Under the pieces are notes generated by a model that did not search any database, was not told the DNA's origin, and was given only the letters and a program-made list of their open reading frames with translations. The position numbers were made by a program, and so were the translations under genes. A DNA stretch of 64,000 nucleotides from the NCBI GenBank assembly GCA_947626745.1, contig CANQTF010000006.1, forward strand, positions 1 through 64,000, given 5' to 3'. The stretch comes from an uncultured Lachnospiraceae bacterium (GTDB lineage Bacteria > Bacillota > Clostridia > Lachnospirales > Lachnospiraceae). Shown piece after piece: positions 37,130 to 45,704 of this stretch (positions within the stretch are counted from its first letter, which is position 1; the number at the start of each line of letters is the position of its first letter).

Positions 37130-39241
37130 GTGAAGATAAGGGGAATATGCAGAGCAGCGGCGGTCATTTTGTCCGCTGCGGTGGCGTGCGGCGCCGCCGG
37201 GCTGACGGCACGTGCAGCGGAAACGCCGCCTGCCGCTTTTACGGAGGAAGAACGCGCCTACATTGCACAGGCCAAGCCGCTGAAGGTGGGCTATGTCCGC
37301 GACCGCAGACCCGTGTCGTTCTGTGACGGAAACGGTGAACTTGCCGGCATCTCCAGACCGATCTTCGACAGGATCGCCGAGATCAGCGGACTGACCTTTC
37401 AGTATGTGGAGCTCCCCGAAGGACAGGTGACCTATGATTATCTGCTGCAGGAAGGGTTCGATCTCGTCACCGGCGTGGAATACAACAGCGAAAACCAGCA
37501 TGCACGGGGGATCCTGATCAGCGATCCCTATCTGTCCAGCCGGAAGGTCATCGTCGCGAAGGAGGGTCTGAACTTCGCTTCCGACGCTCCCCTGACCGTC
37601 GCCATCTCCACAGGCTCCCAGACGATCAAGAAAGTGCTCTCCGGCCAGTACCCGAATTTTCGGTTTACGGACTATCCGACGATGGAAGCCTGTCTCGACG
37701 CCGTCAAAAACGGCGAGGCGGATCTGCTGATCCAAAACCAGTACGTCACGGAATACTGGCTCTACAAACCCATATACAACGATCTGATGGTGATCCCCGT
37801 CATGGAGATGGGCGACCAGCTCTGTTTTTCCGCGGTGACGCCCCTGATAGAGGATTCTTCCCCGGAATGGCGCGAAAAGGAACTCCTGATCTCTGTCATC
37901 AACAAGTCGATCGCGCAGATACCGGGCAGCGAGATATCCGCCTACGTGGTGTCCGGCACACTGGAAAACATGTATGAGTACACGGCGGCCGATTTTATGT
38001 ATCAGCACCGCTACACGCTCGTTCTGCTCGGCATCGCCCTCCTCATCATCTGCCTTCTGGGATATACGGCCCTGCGCGCCCGCTTCCGCTCGATCAGCGC
38101 CCAGGCGGACGCCAAGGCGAAGAGCGATTTCCTGTCCACCATGAGCCACGAGATCCGCACGCCGTTAAACGGCCTCATCAGCCTGAATTATCTGATGCAG
38201 CAAAACGCGGACGACCGTGACAAGATCACCTCCTACCTGAAACAATCCTCCAATATCTCCCAGTATCTTCTCTCCCTGCTGAACAATATTCTGGATATGT
38301 CCAAGCTGCAGGACCGGGAGGTGACGCTGGAGCAAAAACCTCTGGATCTCGATCTGCTGTTGGAGACAGTGGAATCCGTGGAGCGCGGCGGACTGGAGCG
38401 CAAGGGGCTGCACTTCACCGTCACGGCGGACTTTCCTTATCCGGGCATTCTCGGTGACACCGTGCGCATCCAGCAGATCCTCTTACATCTGTTAGACAAC
38501 GCCCGCAAGTACACGCAGCCGGGAGACACCGTCACCGTGTCCGGCAGCCAGACCAAAGACGCTCACGGGGATATCCTGACACAGATCAGGGTGCGCGACA
38601 CCGGCCGCGGCATGAGCGAAGATTTCTGCAAACAGATCTTTCAGCCCTTCACGCAGGAGCGCGACACTGTCTCGCAGGGCAACGGGGGAACGGGCCTCGG
38701 CCTGTCCATCTGCTCTCTTCTGGCCAAACGTATGGGCGGCAGCCTGACCGTCGAAAGCGCGCTCGGAGAGGGAAGCTGCTTTACCTTTACTTTCACGGCC
38801 AAGCCGGCCGCGCCGGTCTTAGAAGCTGCGGCGGCAAAAGACGCCGAAACAGGCAGCGCGGCACAGTCCGGCAGCCCCCGCATCCTGATCGCAGAGGACA
38901 ATGAACTGAACGGCCAGATCCTGACGGAGCTGCTGGAAGAGGAAGGCTTTCAGGTCCTGCGCACGGAGAACGGCAGGAAGGCCGTGGAAGCCTTCGAGAG
39001 ATCTTCGCCGGGCGAATACGGCGTGATCCTGATGGATCTGCTGATGCCGGAGATGAACGGCTTTGAGGCCGCCGAAGCGATCCGCGCGCTGAACCGTCCC
39101 GACGCCGGAACGGTAAAGATCTATGCGTGTACCGCCAACACCTCGCAGGAGGACAGAGACAGGGCGTTTCGCAGCGGCATGGACGACTTTATCGCCAAAC
39201 CCATCAATGTCACCGAGCTGATCCGGAAATTGCGCGGCTGA
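37130..39241 (+). CDS. Hybrid sensor histidine kinase with one periplasmic-binding domain
   Basis: Membrane kinase of about 703 residues. Order: signal peptide ending near ARAAE; one SBP_bac_3-type solute-binding domain (about 40-260); membrane helix (about 294-312); HisKA with STMSHEIRTPLNGLISL; HATPase with LDNARKYTQ, DTGRGM and GTGLGLSI; C-terminal receiver with AEDNELN, LMDLLMPEMNG and AKPIN. I prefer the GTG at 37130, which has GAAGGG 7 bases upstream, over the ATG at 37103 without a ribosome site. Same architecture as the 4.1-kb kinase but with one sensor domain and one receiver. No regulator gene adjoins. Confidence 0.9.
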   Translation: MKIRGICRAAAVILSAAVACGAAGLTARAAETPPAAFTEEERAYIAQAKPLKVGYVRDRRPVSFCDGNGELAGISRPIFDRIAEISGLTFQYVELPEGQVTYDYLLQEGFDLVTGVEYNSENQHARGILISDPYLSSRKVIVAKEGLNFASDAPLTVAISTGSQTIKKVLSGQYPNFRFTDYPTMEACLDAVKNGEADLLIQNQYVTEYWLYKPIYNDLMVIPVMEMGDQLCFSAVTPLIEDSSPEWREKELLISVINKSIAQIPGSEISAYVVSGTLENMYEYTAADFMYQHRYTLVLLGIALLIICLLGYTALRARFRSISAQADAKAKSDFLSTMSHEIRTPLNGLISLNYLMQQNADDRDKITSYLKQSSNISQYLLSLLNNILDMSKLQDREVTLEQKPLDLDLLLETVESVERGGLERKGLHFTVTADFPYPGILGDTVRIQQILLHLLDNARKYTQPGDTVTVSGSQTKDAHGDILTQIRVRDTGRGMSEDFCKQIFQPFTQERDTVSQGNGGTGLGLSICSLLAKRMGGSLTVESALGEGSCFTFTFTAKPAAPVLEAAAAKDAETGSAAQSGSPRILIAEDNELNGQILTELLEEEGFQVLRTENGRKAVEAFERSSPGEYGVILMDLLMPEMNGFEAAEAIRALNRPDAGTVKIYACTANTSQEDRDRAFRSGMDDFIAKPINVTELIRKLRG

Positions 39242-39268
39242 ACATTTGCGTTCTCTTTCGTTTTTCGG

Positions 39269-39285
39269 TATAATAACATTGTTAT
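39269..39285 (+). promoter_or_regulatory. -10 element and overlapping dyad upstream of kduD
   Basis: A perfect TATAAT (39269-39274) is followed at once by the dyad ATAAC-ATT-GTTAT (39273-39285), placed where a repressor would block initiation. No strong -35 is seen. Confidence 0.45.
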
Positions 39286-39321
39286 CGTTTGAAATCTAAT
39301 CGGAAAGAAGGAAGTGTCATT

Positions 39322-40092
39322 ATGTTTGAACAGAATCTGAGTATGTTTTCCCTATCGGGCAGAACAGCCCTCGTGACCGGCGCTAACACCGGCTTGGGAC
39401 AAGGCATCTGCGTGGCGTTTGCACAGGCGGGCGCAAACGTGATCGGCGTGGCGCGCCGGAGCTGTGCGGAGACCGCCGAAAAGATCGCCGCTTTTTCCGG
39501 CTCTTTCACGGAGCTGATCGCCGATCTGTCGGATATCGGCGTGATCCCCCATATCGTCGAAGAGGCCAAAGCCGCATTCGGACGCGTAGACATTCTCGTA
39601 AACAATGCGGGCATCATCAAGCGATGTGATGCGGTCGATGTCACCGTGGACGACTGGGATGCCGTGATCGACCTGAATGAAAAAATGGTATTTTTCCTCT
39701 GCCAGACTTTCGCAAAGGACTGGATTGCCGACGGCAAAGGCGGCAAGATCATCAACATCGCCTCCATGCTCAGCTATCAGGGCGGCATCAGAGTACCCGC
39801 TTACACCTCCAGCAAGAGCGCCGTTATGGGGCTTACCAGAGCGCTGGCGAACGAGTGGGCGTCTCACAACATCAACGTCAATGCCATAGCCCCGGGCTAT
39901 ATGGCTACCCACAATACGGACAATCTGCGCAGTGACGACCAGCGCAGCGCCGAGATACTCGGACGTATCCCCGCAGGGCGCTGGGGTACACCGGAGGATA
40001 TTGCCGGCGCGGCCGTCTTCCTCGCTTCCGATGCCGCTGCGTATGTTCACGGCTTTACGATCGCCGTAGACGGCGGCTGGCTGGCGAGATAG
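39322..40092 (+). CDS. kduD: 2-dehydro-3-deoxy-D-gluconate 5-dehydrogenase
   Basis: NAD-dependent short-chain dehydrogenase of 256 residues that interconverts 5-keto and 2-keto 3-deoxy-gluconate forms in uronate and pectin breakdown. Visible: TGANTGLGQG cofactor loop, NNAG, catalytic Tyr and Lys in YTSSK, and the KduD-specific tail FTIAVDGGWLAR plus NVNAIAPGYMATHNT. I start at the ATG at 39322 after GAAGGAAG. The partner kduI and other uronate genes are absent here, so it is a stand-alone gene between a kinase and the sulfur locus. Confidence 0.9.
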   Translation: MFEQNLSMFSLSGRTALVTGANTGLGQGICVAFAQAGANVIGVARRSCAETAEKIAAFSGSFTELIADLSDIGVIPHIVEEAKAAFGRVDILVNNAGIIKRCDAVDVTVDDWDAVIDLNEKMVFFLCQTFAKDWIADGKGGKIINIASMLSYQGGIRVPAYTSSKSAVMGLTRALANEWASHNINVNAIAPGYMATHNTDNLRSDDQRSAEILGRIPAGRWGTPEDIAGAAVFLASDAAAYVHGFTIAVDGGWLAR

Positions 40093-40124
40093 TCCGGCTT
40101 TAGCAAAATCTCGGATAAGAGCGG

Positions 40125-40162
40125 AAGGGACGGCCCCGTTCACAGGAACGGGGCTGTCCCTT
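40125..40162. terminator. 17-bp hairpin between convergent kduD and GNAT genes
   Basis: AAGGGACGGCCCCGTTC (40125-40141) pairs with GAACGGGGCTGTCCCTT (40146-40162) with one G-T wobble and a four-base loop. No long T run follows on either side, but position between two converging genes supports bidirectional termination. Confidence 0.7.
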
Positions 40163-40179
40163 CACTGGCTTCGTCGATC

Positions 40180-40680
40180 TTATAAACGGGGCTTCTCCTT
40201 CCCCATTGCCTTTTCCATATATATACAGACAAATCTCGAATCTCCTGCCGGCTCCTCCCCGCCCTCCTTTTTGGGCGCAAGGGTCTTAGGATCCATGTCG
40301 TACCTTGCTCTATATCCCAGCTTTTCATAAAAGGGAACTGCTTCCTCACGACTCGTAATGACTATCCTTTGATAGCCCTTCTCCGAGATCCATTCCTCGG
40401 CCGCCTCTATGCCAAGCCTTCCGGCTCCCAGCCTTCTTGCCGTGCTTATCGTTGCCACTCTCTCAATTTTGGCAAAGCCCTGATCGGGCATGAGATGGAT
40501 CCTGTTGGTACTCAGCGGTCTGCCCTCCTCGTCCACCACCAGAATATATTCCGACTCTCTGGTGTCATCTGCAAATTCGCCTTCCAGAGGAACGTGAAAG
40601 CCCAAGACCATGGCTTCCGTGCGCACATAATATACCCCGGCCCTGGCCCATTCCGAATCTTCTACTCTGATCGCCCGCAT
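40180..40680 (-). CDS. GNAT-family N-acetyltransferase
   Basis: Acetyl-CoA-dependent acetyltransferase of about 166 residues, last gene of the sulfur operon. The pattern IERVATISTARRLGAGRLGIEAAEEW gives the GNAT beta-4/pyrophosphate-binding region, and AVPFYEKLGYRAR is the typical C-terminal motif. I prefer the ATG at 40680, two bases beyond the permease stop with GGAAG upstream; the ATG at 40695 lies inside the permease gene. In Bacillus sulfur operons a GNAT acetylates cysteine conjugates; a similar job here is an inference from context only. Confidence 0.85.
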   Translation of the reverse strand: MRAIRVEDSEWARAGVYYVRTEAMVLGFHVPLEGEFADDTRESEYILVVDEEGRPLSTNRIHLMPDQGFAKIERVATISTARRLGAGRLGIEAAEEWISEKGYQRIVITSREEAVPFYEKLGYRARYDMDPKTLAPKKEGGEEPAGDSRFVCIYMEKAMGKEKPRL

Positions 40681-40682
40681 GC

Positions 40683-41618
40683 CTATACTTCCCATTTGAT
40701 CACCATTCTTTCCACCTTATTCACGGCAATGTCGATCACCGTGGTAATGACGCCGACTACCACGATGCCGGCGAGTATACACCTGTAGTCGGCAAAGCCC
40801 TTATATTTCTCGATAAAATATCCGATACCCAGATTCATGCCGAGCATTTCCGCACCCGACAGGCACATGAACGCTCCCCGGAGACTCTTCGAGATACTCC
40901 TGATGATCCCGGGCAGACAATAGGGAAATATCACCTTGGCCAGCATTCCCAAGGTCCCGACTCCCATTGTCCTGGCGGCCTCAATGATGGACTTATCGAT
41001 CTGCCCGACCCTGGCGATCGTTCCCTGCAGGGTCGGCCAGAACACGGCGAAGAAAATTACCGCAACCGCCGCCTGCCTGAACGTGGAGAGCAGCATGATC
41101 ATATACGCCGAAAACATCAGCGGCGGGATCAGCGTGATCGCATTGGAGATCGGAAGCAGTACTTCCCTCACTCTGGGTATCCAGCCCGCCAACAGGCCAA
41201 GCAGCGTCCCGAGGACGACCGCCAATAAAAAGCCCCAGAACAAAAGCTGCAGGGAGCCCAATACGTCCGCGCCGATCTCCTGCGGTTTATCCACAAAAAC
41301 ATGAAACAAGCCCTCAGGTGACGGGATCAGCAGATCGTTCCTGACTGCCCCCGTTTTGTAAGCCACCTCCCAAAAGGCAAAAAATGCGTAGATGACTACC
41401 GCGATATCCGACGTGCTTTTCTTTTTGTTCATATGCACGCTCACCGCGTAGATCAAAAAGATCAGGCTCAGGGCAGCGATGTAGGCCGCGCTGTCATAGT
41501 ACGCCTTATGCACGGTAAAATAAGGCAGCGCGAGCGTCAGAACGATATTGATGACAAAAAGCAGGGTGGCGATCCCGAATTCGATATACATGCCGGGCGC
41601 AAGCAGGAACTTCTTCAT
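40683..41618 (-). CDS. ABC importer permease, sulfonate/nitrate/taurine type
   Basis: Inner membrane permease of 311 residues with the BPD-type fold. The cytoplasmic EAA-like loop reads IEAARTMGVGTLGMLAKVIFP, and the family layout is six helices after an N-terminal extension of about 100 residues with two or three more. It pairs with the overlapping ATPase and with the lipoprotein four genes upstream. SsuC/TauC relatives carry organosulfur compounds, which fits the neighbours. Confidence 0.88.
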   Translation of the reverse strand: MKKFLLAPGMYIEFGIATLLFVINIVLTLALPYFTVHKAYYDSAAYIAALSLIFLIYAVSVHMNKKKSTSDIAVVIYAFFAFWEVAYKTGAVRNDLLIPSPEGLFHVFVDKPQEIGADVLGSLQLLFWGFLLAVVLGTLLGLLAGWIPRVREVLLPISNAITLIPPLMFSAYMIMLLSTFRQAAVAVIFFAVFWPTLQGTIARVGQIDKSIIEAARTMGVGTLGMLAKVIFPYCLPGIIRSISKSLRGAFMCLSGAEMLGMNLGIGYFIEKYKGFADYRCILAGIVVVGVITTVIDIAVNKVERMVIKWEV

Positions 41619-42439
41619 AATATCACCTCTGAATCAATGTTATCCTCCACATGGGCATAGAAGCTCGCTATCAGCTTTCTGTGAAGGTTTTCATACGCGG
41701 CGGTTCCGATCAGATCCTCTCTTCTTCTGGGATGGGGAAGGCCTACGTTCAAGATCGTCCGTATCTTTCCCGGCTCCATTACCACGATCCTGTCAGAAAG
41801 CAAAATGGCTTCGTCGATGTCATGGGTCACAAATACAACCGTCTTTTTGTGCTCCGTGCAGAGCCTTGAGACAAGCTCCTGAAGTTCGAGCCTAAGCTTG
41901 GGATCCACCGCCCCGAAGGGCTCGTCCAAAAGAAGGACATCCGATTCCAGCGCAAGAGCCCTTGCGACCGCAACTCTCTGTTTCATGCCGCCTGAGAGCT
42001 GGCCGGGGTACTTATTTGCCGCCCCTGCAAGGCCCACGTTCGCAAGATACTCCTCCGCCTTCACTTTCCGCTGCTTCCCGGTATATTTCCTGCCGCTCTG
42101 CCGGATCCCAAACTCCACGTTTCCCTTGGCCGTGAGCCACGGGAACAGGGAATATTGCTGAAATACGACCGCCCTGTCAGGGCCGGGCTCCGTAATTCTC
42201 TTTCCGTCCAAAAGGATCTCCCCCGACTTTGCCTTGTGCAGTCCGCTCAAAAGGCTGAGCAGCGTTGATTTACCGCACCCCGACAATCCCAGGATACATA
42301 CGAACTCACCCTCTTTGATAGCAAGACTCACATGCTCCAGAGCGGAAAATCTGCTTTTCTTGTCTATGTAGTCAAAAGACACATCTCTTATTTCCAGTTT
42401 ATTGGGACTGTCCGACAGATCCCTCATGTTCTCGCCCAT
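41615..42439 (-). CDS. ABC importer ATPase, SsuB/TauB type
   Basis: ATP-binding subunit of 274 residues. Walker A is GLSGCGKST, Q-loop VVFQQYSLFPW, signature QLSGGMKQR, Walker B VLLLDEPFGAVD, H-loop FVTHDIDEA. This is the pattern of nitrate/sulfonate/taurine importers. It overlaps the permease by 4 bases and follows cysK by 14 bases. Confidence 0.93.
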   Translation of the reverse strand: MGENMRDLSDSPNKLEIRDVSFDYIDKKSRFSALEHVSLAIKEGEFVCILGLSGCGKSTLLSLLSGLHKAKSGEILLDGKRITEPGPDRAVVFQQYSLFPWLTAKGNVEFGIRQSGRKYTGKQRKVKAEEYLANVGLAGAANKYPGQLSGGMKQRVAVARALALESDVLLLDEPFGAVDPKLRLELQELVSRLCTEHKKTVVFVTHDIDEAILLSDRIVVMEPGKIRTILNVGLPHPRRREDLIGTAAYENLHRKLIASFYAHVEDNIDSEVIL

Positions 42440-42453
42440 GTCTCCCTCTCATT

Positions 42454-43380
42454 TCAGTCAAACAGCGTTCCGGATAAATATTTTTCTCCGCTGTCCGGTA
42501 TGATCACCACAATGTTCTTCTCTCTGTTCTCAGGTCTTTTTGCCGCTATTTCGGCCGCATACAGGGCGGCTCCGGAGGAGATCCCCGCCAGCACGCCGTC
42601 CTCTCTCGCAAGGATCTTCGCGGTTTCAAAGGCTTCTTCTGTGGTAACGGCGATCACTTCGTCGTATACATCCAAATCCAGCGTATACGGTATAAATCCA
42701 GCGCCGATCCCCTGCAGCTTGTGAGATCCCGGCCGGCCTCCGGACAGAACGGGAGAATCCGCCGGTTCGACCGCGATCACCCGGATATCCGGATTCTGCT
42801 CCTTCAGATATTTGCCCGCGCCGGAAAGCGTTCCTCCGGTTCCCACACCGGCCACCAGAATATCGACTGCCCCATCCGTATCCCGCCAGATCTCAGGCCC
42901 TGTTGTCCTGTAATGCGCAAGCGGATTCGCCTCGTTCGTAAACTGGCCCGGAATGAAGCTGTGCGGGATCTCCTCCGCCAATTCATTGGCCTTTGCGATG
43001 GCGCCCTTCATGCCCTTTGCTCCTTCCGTCAGCACGAGCTCCGCCCCATAAGCCTTCAGGATATTCCTTCTTTCAACGCTCATGGTGTCCGGCATGGTAA
43101 GTATGGTTCGATATCCCTTTGCCGCCGCGATCGAGGCAATACCGATCCCCGTGTTTCCGCTCGTCGGCTCGATGATCACGGAAGCCTTGTTGAGGAGTCC
43201 CTTCTCTTCCGCCTCTTCCAGCATCGCAAGTCCGATCCTGTCCTTGATGCTGCCCGCAGGATTAAAATATTCCAGCTTCGCCAAAATATGAGCGCTGAAG
43301 CCTTTCCTTTCCCTGTAGCCCGTCAGCCTGACAAGCGGTGTGTTTCCCACTAAATCTGCCACATTCTCATATACCTTCAT
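42454..43380 (-). CDS. cysK: Cysteine synthase, canonical active site
   Basis: PLP enzyme of 308 residues making cysteine from O-acetylserine and sulfide. Intact signatures: PLP lysine in [11 protein letters not shown], substrate loop [14 protein letters not shown] in the 140s, TTGPEIW, phosphate loop GTGGTLSG and the PLP N1 serine in PDSGEKYLS. Co-transcribed with the ABC importer, which suggests the imported compound yields sulfide or a thiol that ends in cysteine. Confidence 0.93.
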   Translation of the reverse strand: MKVYENVADLVGNTPLVRLTGYRERKGFSAHILAKLEYFNPAGSIKDRIGLAMLEEAEEKGLLNKASVIIEPTSGNTGIGIASIAAAKGYRTILTMPDTMSVERRNILKAYGAELVLTEGAKGMKGAIAKANELAEEIPHSFIPGQFTNEANPLAHYRTTGPEIWRDTDGAVDILVAGVGTGGTLSGAGKYLKEQNPDIRVIAVEPADSPVLSGGRPGSHKLQGIGAGFIPYTLDLDVYDEVIAVTTEEAFETAKILAREDGVLAGISSGAALYAAEIAAKRPENREKNIVVIIPDSGEKYLSGTLFD

Positions 43381-43404
43381 GGTAGTTACCTCGCTCCCTG
43401 CCGA

Positions 43405-44616
43405 TCAATCCCTGAGCTTTGACTCGATCGCGTTGACTGCCGCATCCTTGGACAACGTTCTGTTCATGGGATCTCTGTCCTCCCAAGCCCTGGCATTCCA
43501 CTTTGACGCAGAGATGACCGACTGGTAAGCTTCCGCGGTCTCGCCCGCCGGATGCTTTTTGTACACGTTATCGGGATCCGCCGAAAGCGCTTTTCTGGAG
43601 CCGTCCGACGCCCACAGCTCATCATAGGGGACCTGCGCGGCGATCCTCTTCGGATAGCTTGCAAAAAGCCCTTTCGTGTCATTCTTGGGAAATTCAAAGA
43701 AGGTGTACTTCTTGAAAACTGCCAGGCTGTACAGATCCTTCACATATCCCCAGAGATTCTTGTATTCCGTAATGCGCTTCTTCATCGGCCCTATGTTGTG
43801 GTAGTAACTCGTCTCCCAGCGGACCAAGGTAACGTAAAGCCGGATATCCGAATCGGTTATGTAATCGCCAAACAGAAATCTGTTCGTCTCCAGTCTGCGA
43901 TCGAGCTTCTCGACCGACTCAAAAAAGTCACGATACGCTTCGTCATAAGCCTCCCATGACTGGCAGAAGGCCATCCGATAATGTCCGTTGTTGACGGTAG
44001 GGAACAGCCAGTCGTTAAACTCGTCGATCTCTCTTCTGTACTTCACCGGATAAAGATCCGGGGCATCCGCCGGCTGAAATTTCCGAAACTGGACTTCGAT
44101 ATAGTTTGTCAGCCGATGATAGTCGTTATTGACTGCCTTCTTCTCCTTTATGTCCACGAAGGTAGGCGTCGTAGCCCGCCCCGTGAAACCGGGATCTGCG
44201 TTTTTATAAAATTCACTCAGAAAATAGGCGCCGCAGAGAGGATCCTTGTGATCCTTTCTATCCGCAAAGCCGTGTCCGTATACGTTTGTCTCGCCAGTAT
44301 GAGTCGTCGCCACATCGAGGATCACATCGGTAAGTCCCAAGATGTCGCGCACGATCACGGGGCGGTTCGACCAGTGGCAGCCGTGCGCCCAATATATGGC
44401 ATAGCGTCCCGCCTCCGCCCTGTTGTCATCTTCCCCGTCTCCGAACGGCTTGATGAAGGCATTGGGCTGCCTGATGAAAGCGCCTCTGTCATCGATCTCC
44501 GATCTCGTTTCCTTCGGTCTCGGATCTACGCCGACCTCCTCGGCGTGCTGTCTTGCCTCTTCGTCCGTGTAGGGTACTCCTGCGAGTGCGTCCGATATGT
44601 TACATGTGTTTCCCAT
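43405..44616 (-). CDS. Glutathionyl-hydroquinone reductase-like (Xi-class GST) protein
   Basis: Protein of about 403 residues resembling the YqjG/ECM4 family, which uses a catalytic Cys to remove glutathione from quinone conjugates. The thioredoxin-fold site is YWAHGCHWSNRPVIVRD, where the Cys aligns with the CPW cysteine of the family; the helical C-terminal GST domain holds TDSDIRLYVTLVRW. I start at the ATG at 44616 with GGAGG five bases upstream; a frame extending to 44709 would cross the structured spacer. Glutathione use is unusual in anaerobic Clostridia, so the thiol partner may differ. Confidence 0.82.
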   Translation of the reverse strand: MGNTCNISDALAGVPYTDEEARQHAEEVGVDPRPKETRSEIDDRGAFIRQPNAFIKPFGDGEDDNRAEAGRYAIYWAHGCHWSNRPVIVRDILGLTDVILDVATTHTGETNVYGHGFADRKDHKDPLCGAYFLSEFYKNADPGFTGRATTPTFVDIKEKKAVNNDYHRLTNYIEVQFRKFQPADAPDLYPVKYRREIDEFNDWLFPTVNNGHYRMAFCQSWEAYDEAYRDFFESVEKLDRRLETNRFLFGDYITDSDIRLYVTLVRWETSYYHNIGPMKKRITEYKNLWGYVKDLYSLAVFKKYTFFEFPKNDTKGLFASYPKRIAAQVPYDELWASDGSRKALSADPDNVYKKHPAGETAEAYQSVISASKWNARAWEDRDPMNRTLSKDAAVNAIESKLRD

Positions 44617-44631
44617 TTTATCCTCCATTCT

Positions 44632-44702
44632 GGAGCGTGCTCGCGACAGGGCGACGCGAATCTCAAATTCGCGTCTGCCATCAGGGGAATTTGTGACGCT
44701 CC
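44632..44702 (-). promoter_or_regulatory. Structured spacer RNA upstream of the GST-like gene
   Basis: GGAGCGT (44632-44638) pairs with ACGCTCC (44696-44702), closing a domain that contains the perfect hairpin GACGCGAAT (44653-44661) / ATTCGCGTC (44667-44675). The domain ends just before the ribosome site of the GST-like gene. It could be an intergenic regulatory or processing element. It matches no riboswitch class I recognise. Confidence 0.4.
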
Positions 44703-44715
44703 GGCACAAACTCCC

Positions 44716-44752
44716 GTGTGAAAAATCAGCACATCAGTGTGATTTTTCACAC
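44716..44752 (-). terminator. 13-bp hairpin at the end of the divergent cysK
   Basis: GTGTGAAAAATCA (44716-44728) and TGATTTTTCACAC (44740-44752) form a perfect stem that begins at the last base of the stop codon. It has T-rich arms but no trailing T run, so partial termination or 3'-end protection within the operon is likely. Confidence 0.6.
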
Positions 44753-45684
44753 TATCCTTCCTCAAATAAATCGCTCGATAAATATTTGTTTCCGCCGTCA
44801 GGGAAGAGCACAACTATGTTCTTCCCTTTATTTTCGGGCCTTTTTGCAACAGTGACCGCCGCCCAGAGAGCTGCGCCGGCAGATATGCCGATCAGCAGCC
44901 CTTCCTTCTTCGGGCAGAGTCTTGTGTATCGGTAGGCGTCCTCATCCGTACAGAGCAGGATCTCCCTGTACAGCGCAAGGTCTGTGATCGGGCAGACAGC
45001 GCCGCCGCCGATGCCTTGGATCTTATGAGGGCCTGGCTCTCCGCCGTTCAACACGGGGCAGCCTGCCGGCTCTACCCCATATACCTCAATATTCGGATTC
45101 TGCCTCTTTAAATAGTGGCCGATCCCGCCGGATGTGCCGCTGGTTCCCACCGCTGCCACAAAAATGTCCACTTTACCGTCCATGTCGTTCCATATCTCCG
45201 GGCCGGTATGCTTTTCGTGAGCCTCCGGGTGATGAGGGTTCTCTCCCTGTGCGGGTCGAAACGCCCCCTCTTTTTCTTCCAGCTCCTTTGCCTTAGATCC
45301 CGCCTGTGCAAAGCCGGAATTCTTCGGCGTGAGCGCAACCTCCGCTCCAAAGGCTTTCAGGATCTTAATTTTCTCCCTGCCGGCCCCTTCCTGCATACAG
45401 ATGACCGCATGGTACTTTTTCACCGCCGCCACAAGCGCGATCCCGATTCCGGTATTGCCGGAGGTCCCCTCGGCGATCGTTCCGCCGGCTTTCAGCTTTC
45501 CCTCGGCCTCTGCGGCCTCGATCATATTCAGGGCGGCCCTGTCCTTTACGCTGCCGCCGGGATTCAGTCCCTCGATCTTGGCATAGAGCTTTGCCTCCAG
45601 CTTCTCTTCCTCTTCGATCTTGTTCAAATGCAGCAGCGGCGTATTGCCGATCAGTTGTAACACATTGTCATATATTTTTCCCAT
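44752..45684 (-). CDS. Divergent cysteine synthase-family PLP enzyme
   Basis: Fold-type II PLP protein of 310 residues. The PLP lysine is kept in NPGGSVKDRAA and the phosphate loop is GTSGTSGG. Several positions that are conserved in true O-acetylserine sulfhydrylases differ: the substrate loop is EGTSGNTG (P to G), QFxN is QGEN, TTGPE is HTGPE, and the serine that contacts the PLP ring nitrogen (DSGEKY) is glycine (PDGGNKYLS). It therefore may use another substrate or reaction, such as a C-S lyase or a synthase with another nucleophile. Sits between the lipoprotein and GST-like genes. Confidence 0.85.
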   Translation of the reverse strand: MGKIYDNVLQLIGNTPLLHLNKIEEEEKLEAKLYAKIEGLNPGGSVKDRAALNMIEAAEAEGKLKAGGTIAEGTSGNTGIGIALVAAVKKYHAVICMQEGAGREKIKILKAFGAEVALTPKNSGFAQAGSKAKELEEKEGAFRPAQGENPHHPEAHEKHTGPEIWNDMDGKVDIFVAAVGTSGTSGGIGHYLKRQNPNIEVYGVEPAGCPVLNGGEPGPHKIQGIGGGAVCPITDLALYREILLCTDEDAYRYTRLCPKKEGLLIGISAGAALWAAVTVAKRPENKGKNIVVLFPDGGNKYLSSDLFEEG

Positions 45685-45704
45685 GCCGTTTTCCTCTGCA
45701 AACT

